Shown here piece after piece: positions 60,817-64,000 of a DNA stretch of 64,000 nucleotides; position 1 is the first letter of the stretch; every line of letters begins with the position of its first letter. The stretch is from Aeromonas veronii. Lineage in GTDB: Bacteria > Pseudomonadota > Gammaproteobacteria > Enterobacterales > Aeromonadaceae. The position numbers and the translations under genes are program-made. Below the pieces are notes generated by a model. It ran no database searches and was not told where the DNA came from. It saw nothing but the letters and a program-made list of their open reading frames with translations. The stretch covers positions 282,501-346,500 of the forward strand of contig NZ_CP157875.1 in NCBI RefSeq assembly GCF_040215105.1, in the 5' to 3' direction.

Positions 60817-61420
60817 TGCCCGCCGCGGCTTCACTCTGATCGAGTTCATCGTCGGCATCGTGCTGCTGGCGGTGGCGCTCACCGGCATCCTGGGGCTGCT
60901 TGTCAACCAGGCCCCCCAGGCAGTGGATCCGGTGCAGCAGGTACGGGCCGCCCAGCTGGCCCAGCGCATCTTAAGCGAGGTGCTGGAGAAGTCCTTCGAT
61001 GAGCATTCCGATCACAATGGCGGGCGTTTTCGCTGCGGCGAGACGGCCGGAAGCCCGGCGGTGGCCTACCCGGCCTGCACCGACAGCGCCAGCTATGGCC
61101 CGGACAGTGGCGAGACGCGTCCCTACCAGTTCAATGACGTGGATGATTACCAGACCAGCGCCATCTGCGCCAAGGGGTTGGCCAGATGCGACGGCGGCTG
61201 GGTGCCGGCCAATTTCTTCGGTGCCAGGAGTGGTGCTGGTCTGGATGCGAGCGAGTATCGCCAGTTCGGGGTCCGGATCCGGGTGAGCGGGGCAGACTTG
61301 ACCAAGAATGACTTGCCCACTTGCAGCGGCCCCTGCTTCACCGGCAAGCGCGTCGAGCTGTGGGTACGCTTGCCGGATCGCAGCGAACTGGCCTTTACCC
61401 TCTATCGAGGGAACTACTGA
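60803..61420 (+). CDS. mshD: MSHA minor pilin MshD
   Basis: A 205-residue pilin-like protein: ARRG/FTLIEFIVGIVLLAVALTGILGLL, with the family FTLIE and several cysteines (CGETAG, CTDSAS, CSGPCF). GspI/PilV-type minor pilin. ATG 60803 is inside the mshC end; its TGA shares an A with the mshO ATG. Confidence 0.87.
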   Translation: MPFPNARRGFTLIEFIVGIVLLAVALTGILGLLVNQAPQAVDPVQQVRAAQLAQRILSEVLEKSFDEHSDHNGGRFRCGETAGSPAVAYPACTDSASYGPDSGETRPYQFNDVDDYQTSAICAKGLARCDGGWVPANFFGARSGAGLDASEYRQFGVRIRVSGADLTKNDLPTCSGPCFTGKRVELWVRLPDRSELAFTLYRGNY

Positions 61421-62199
61421 TGCGGGCGGCACGGGGTTTCACTCTGGTGGAGCTGGTCATGGTGATCCTGCTGCTCGGGGTCATGGCGACCTTCACCAGC
61501 CAGTTTATCGGCATCGGCACCCAGATTTACGGGGATGCCAGCAGCCGCGAGCAACTGATGAGTGATGCCCGCTTCGCCATGGAGCGGCTCAACCGCGAGC
61601 TGCGCGATGCGGTGCCCGGCTCTGTGCGCGTGGAGGACGCCGCTGGCGGCTTGAAGGAGCAGGGGCCTTGCCTGCGCTTCTGGCCCATCGCCACCACCAG
61701 TCGCTATCTGGGGCCGGCGGCGATCACGGCCCTCAACATTGTCGCGCCAGCTAAATTGCCTGCCAAAAATGACCTGGCCATCATCTATCCACTGCCTGAT
61801 GCCACGATTGGCAACACCAATACGCTGGATGTTAGTTGTTTGCAGGGGCGTTGCACTGCCAGGGTGACTGCCGTGGGGAGCCCTGCCTCCGGGGCCTTGT
61901 CGCTGACCCTGGCGGCCGCTGTTACCAAGGATTCCCCGGGCCAGCGCATCTATTTTGCCAACCAGCAGGTACGTTATTGCGTGGTGGGCACGACCCTGAC
62001 CTGGGCCAGCGCCGCCATCGGCACTGGCGCCCTCTGGAGCTCCCCGGCCCTGATGGCCGAGCATATCCGACCGACCAGCTATTTCTATCGGGATCCCGCT
62101 GCCTTCAATCAGAGCGAAGTGGGGCTAGGGATTGTGTTTGAGCAGCGCGGCGAGAGCGTCAGCTTCAACCACAAGCTGGAGGTGCTCAATGTCCCTTAA
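61420..62199 (+). CDS. mshO: MSHA minor pilin MshO
   Basis: A 259-residue pilin-like protein: AARG/FTLVELVMVILLLGVMATF, GspJ/PilW-like. The middle (LDVSCLQGRCTARV) has a cysteine pair. Fully in-frame with its neighbours by overlapping start and stop codons. Confidence 0.87.
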   Translation: MRAARGFTLVELVMVILLLGVMATFTSQFIGIGTQIYGDASSREQLMSDARFAMERLNRELRDAVPGSVRVEDAAGGLKEQGPCLRFWPIATTSRYLGPAAITALNIVAPAKLPAKNDLAIIYPLPDATIGNTNTLDVSCLQGRCTARVTAVGSPASGALSLTLAAAVTKDSPGQRIYFANQQVRYCVVGTTLTWASAAIGTGALWSSPALMAEHIRPTSYFYRDPAAFNQSEVGLGIVFEQRGESVSFNHKLEVLNVP

Positions 62200-62650
62200 A
62201 CTTGCCTCTGTCAGGTATCAGCGAGGCAGCGCCATCATGATCGCGCTCTTTGTCATCGTCATCATGGCCCTGCTGGCGGCGGCCATGGGCCGCTTCCTGG
62301 TGGACAGCGCTGAGAAGCACACTGCGGAGGTGCGCGGAGTGCGGGCCCTGATGGCGGCACAGAGTGGGCTGGAAATTGCCCTCTATCGACTCTATCCCAA
62401 CGGCAAGTGGCAAGGGCAGCAATGCGCCGCCAGCACCAGTCTCAGTTTCACCGATGCGGGACTGACGGGCTGCCAGGCCATCGTCACCTGCAGCAAGGTG
62501 TCGGTGAGTGCCGCTGGCACCACCCAGACCGCCTATGACTTCAGCAGCGAGGGGCGCTGCGGTGACCCGGGAACCAACAGCGGCCCGAATCCGGACTTTG
62601 CCGTCAGCCGCACTCTGGTGGCACAAGCCTTCGATGGAGTGAACCCATGA
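62189..62650 (+). CDS. mshP: MSHA biogenesis protein MshP (PilX/GspK-like)
   Basis: A 153-residue protein with an N-terminal membrane helix (GSAIMIALFVIVIMALLAAAMGRF) that begins G/S rather than the usual G/F and lacks the Glu5, as in PilX-like proteins. Several cysteines in the C-terminal domain. ATG 62189 overlaps mshO by 11 bp; ATGA overlap with mshQ. Confidence 0.85.
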   Translation: MSLKLASVRYQRGSAIMIALFVIVIMALLAAAMGRFLVDSAEKHTAEVRGVRALMAAQSGLEIALYRLYPNGKWQGQQCAASTSLSFTDAGLTGCQAIVTCSKVSVSAAGTTQTAYDFSSEGRCGDPGTNSGPNPDFAVSRTLVAQAFDGVNP

Positions 62651-64000
62651 TCCGCCGCCTCTGTGCTGCCCTTGTCTTGTTGTTGGTTGGCTTGCCTGCC
62701 CAGGCTGCACTGGACTGCAACAGCATCTTCCCTGGCCCCATCCAGAGTCACGATTCGGCGGGCACCCTTTACATGCAGTCCGGTGCCCGGGTGGAGAATT
62801 ACAATGGCCTGGAGGTCTGCTTCAGGCAGGTCACCGGCTATGACTACGAAATGAGCACGCAGGCCTGTGGGGCGGGCAAGTGTCAGATCACCGGTGTGGC
62901 CAGCTTGAAGCAGACCCGGCCCACTTTCCCGGGGACGACGGATTCCGCAAGCTATACGGTTGCCAACTGGACCACCCCCACCGTCGTACTGGGAACAACC
63001 CCCAATTACGGCAAGGCCGCCAGCAGCAGTCGCTGGGACCTGGGCAGTCTGACCATAGATGGTACCGTCACTTCCAATGGCTCAGGCAATGTCAGCTTTT
63101 CGGACAGTTACAGCACCTATGTCATCAAGAGCCTGACCATGCAAAACGGCGGCGTTATGACGTTGACCGCAGGCAAGACCTATATCATCGAAGGGGATCT
63201 GACCCTGACCGGGGGCAGCCTCATCAAGCTGGTCGGCAGCGGGACGACCTCGTTTTATGTCAAGGGCAGCATCGCAGCTCACAACGACTCGCAACTGCAG
63301 ACAGGTTCCGGTTTCAAGGCCTATGTGGTCGGCAACATCACACTCACCGGTAGCGACCAGCTGGCAGGCACCTACTATGCGGAAGGGGATGCCACCTTCG
63401 AGAATCAGGTGGTCTTGCGTGGCCAGTTGAGTGCCAAGAACGTCAATCTGAAGGGGAACAGCAAGGTCATCTATGACGGCGGGGAGCCTCTGCTCGCCTG
63501 CTTCAACGACGACTTCTCCGCCAGTTCTCTCAGCAACAACTGGGTCGTGGCTCGCAGCAGCGGCAACTTCACGCCCTCCATCGTCAATGGTCGCCTCGGC
63601 ATGACCCAGGCCAGTACCTACCAGGCCACGTCGACGACCTATCAGCGACTCTTCCCCGCTGCCAACAACCTGGTGACTATTGAGTTCGACCACTACGCCT
63701 ATGGCGGCAACGGAGCGGATGGCATGGCGGTGGTGCTCTCGGACGCCAAGATAACGCCCCAGCCAGGGGCCGCGGGCGGGCCGCTGGGCTATGGCTTCAC
63801 GGCGGGCAACAACGGCTTTGCCGGCGGCTGGCTCGGGGTGGGGATAGACGAGTATGGCAACTTCTCCGGCGAAGGCGGGGCGACCAACAAGGGACGGCGT
63901 AAGCAGTCCGTGGCGGTGCGGGGTTCGGGTTCGGGCACCAGCGGTTACAACTACCTCAGGGGTACCTGCAACAACGGCAGTACCAGCACCAATGGCAACT
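62647..64000 (+). CDS. mshQ: MSHA protein MshQ, 5' part (lectin-like, cut by the window)
   Basis: At least 451 codons from the ATG at 62647, no stop before the window end. Signal peptide (LCAALVLLLVGLPAQA). Residues about 120-280 are beta-strand rich with repeats such as IEGDLTLTGG, and about 285-430 resemble a concanavalin/L-type lectin domain (DFSASSLSNNWVV, then YGGNGADGMAVVLSDA). MshQ is a large surface protein thought to cap or decorate the pilus. The frame is intact throughout; cysteines occur in the first 90 residues. Confidence 0.88.
   Translation, partial: MIRRLCAALVLLLVGLPAQAALDCNSIFPGPIQSHDSAGTLYMQSGARVENYNGLEVCFRQVTGYDYEMSTQACGAGKCQITGVASLKQTRPTFPGTTDSASYTVANWTTPTVVLGTTPNYGKAASSSRWDLGSLTIDGTVTSNGSGNVSFSDSYSTYVIKSLTMQNGGVMTLTAGKTYIIEGDLTLTGGSLIKLVGSGTTSFYVKGSIAAHNDSQLQTGSGFKAYVVGNITLTGSDQLAGTYYAEGDATFENQVVLRGQLSAKNVNLKGNSKVIYDGGEPLLACFNDDFSASSLSNNWVVARSSGNFTPSIVNGRLGMTQASTYQATSTTYQRLFPAANNLVTIEFDHYAYGGNGADGMAVVLSDAKITPQPGAAGGPLGYGFTAGNNGFAGGWLGVGIDEYGNFSGEGGATNKGRRKQSVAVRGSGSGTSGYNYLRGTCNNGSTSTNGN

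Overview
The window reads as chromosomal DNA of a gammaproteobacterium, most probably an Aeromonas. The GC content is high. A complete MSHA-type pilus locus follows csrD/mshH, and the gene blocks rsmD/DUF1145 - ftsYEX - rpoH, fabR-yijD and hutC-hutIGUH are present. The species cannot be fixed from this sequence alone.

Layout. 1-2.4 kb: the 3' end of an rRNA operon (23S, 5S, tRNA-Asp, terminator). 2.8-3.3 kb, opposite strand: an unannotated CsrB-family regulatory RNA with more than 30 GGA motifs and its own promoter and terminator. 3.6-7.8 kb: a WYL-domain regulator with palindromic operators, then a kefG-kefB-SirB2-like operon. 8-11.3 kb: a small secreted protein, a DUF411 (CopG-like) protein and an exported oligopeptidase B-type peptidase. 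12-15.6 kb: a TAXI-type TRAP transporter. 15.7-24.2 kb: a 52-residue protein, a YhhN lysoplasmalogenase, an EmrAB-type pump with divergent LysR regulator, a dicarboxylate/amino-acid symporter, YecH, MarC/YhgN and another LysR. 24.2-28 kb: a candidate sRNA, a solo TatA/E protein, a DUF406 protein, MltF-like lytic transglycosylase and a phospholipase D-fold protein. 28.4-30.7 kb: a fatty-acid desaturase facing fabR-yijD across a FabR-type palindrome.

30.7-37.1 kb: DUF1145/rsmD divergent from ftsY-ftsE-ftsX-rpoH. 37.2-44.2 kb: carbonic anhydrase can, then hutC and hutIGUH with two HutC-type palindromes and a CRP-like site. 44.3-45.4 kb: a ChaA-type antiporter. 46.2-64 kb: csrD/mshH, a PLP-enzyme gene on the opposite strand, then mshI to mshQ running off the right end.

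Two themes link the region. First, Csr and c-di-GMP control: the window holds a CsrB-like RNA, CsrD (the CsrB/C turnover factor in E. coli) and MshE, whose N-terminus carries c-di-GMP-binding MshEN motifs. Second, the most unusual feature: at several gene junctions (rsmD/DUF1145, ftsE/ftsX, mshI/PilN-like, possibly mshG/mshF) the boundary looks tandemly duplicated. The result is mini-ORFs whose ends resemble the flanking genes and which overlap their neighbours through stop/start codons. At rsmD this is a clear array of three 125-bp units.
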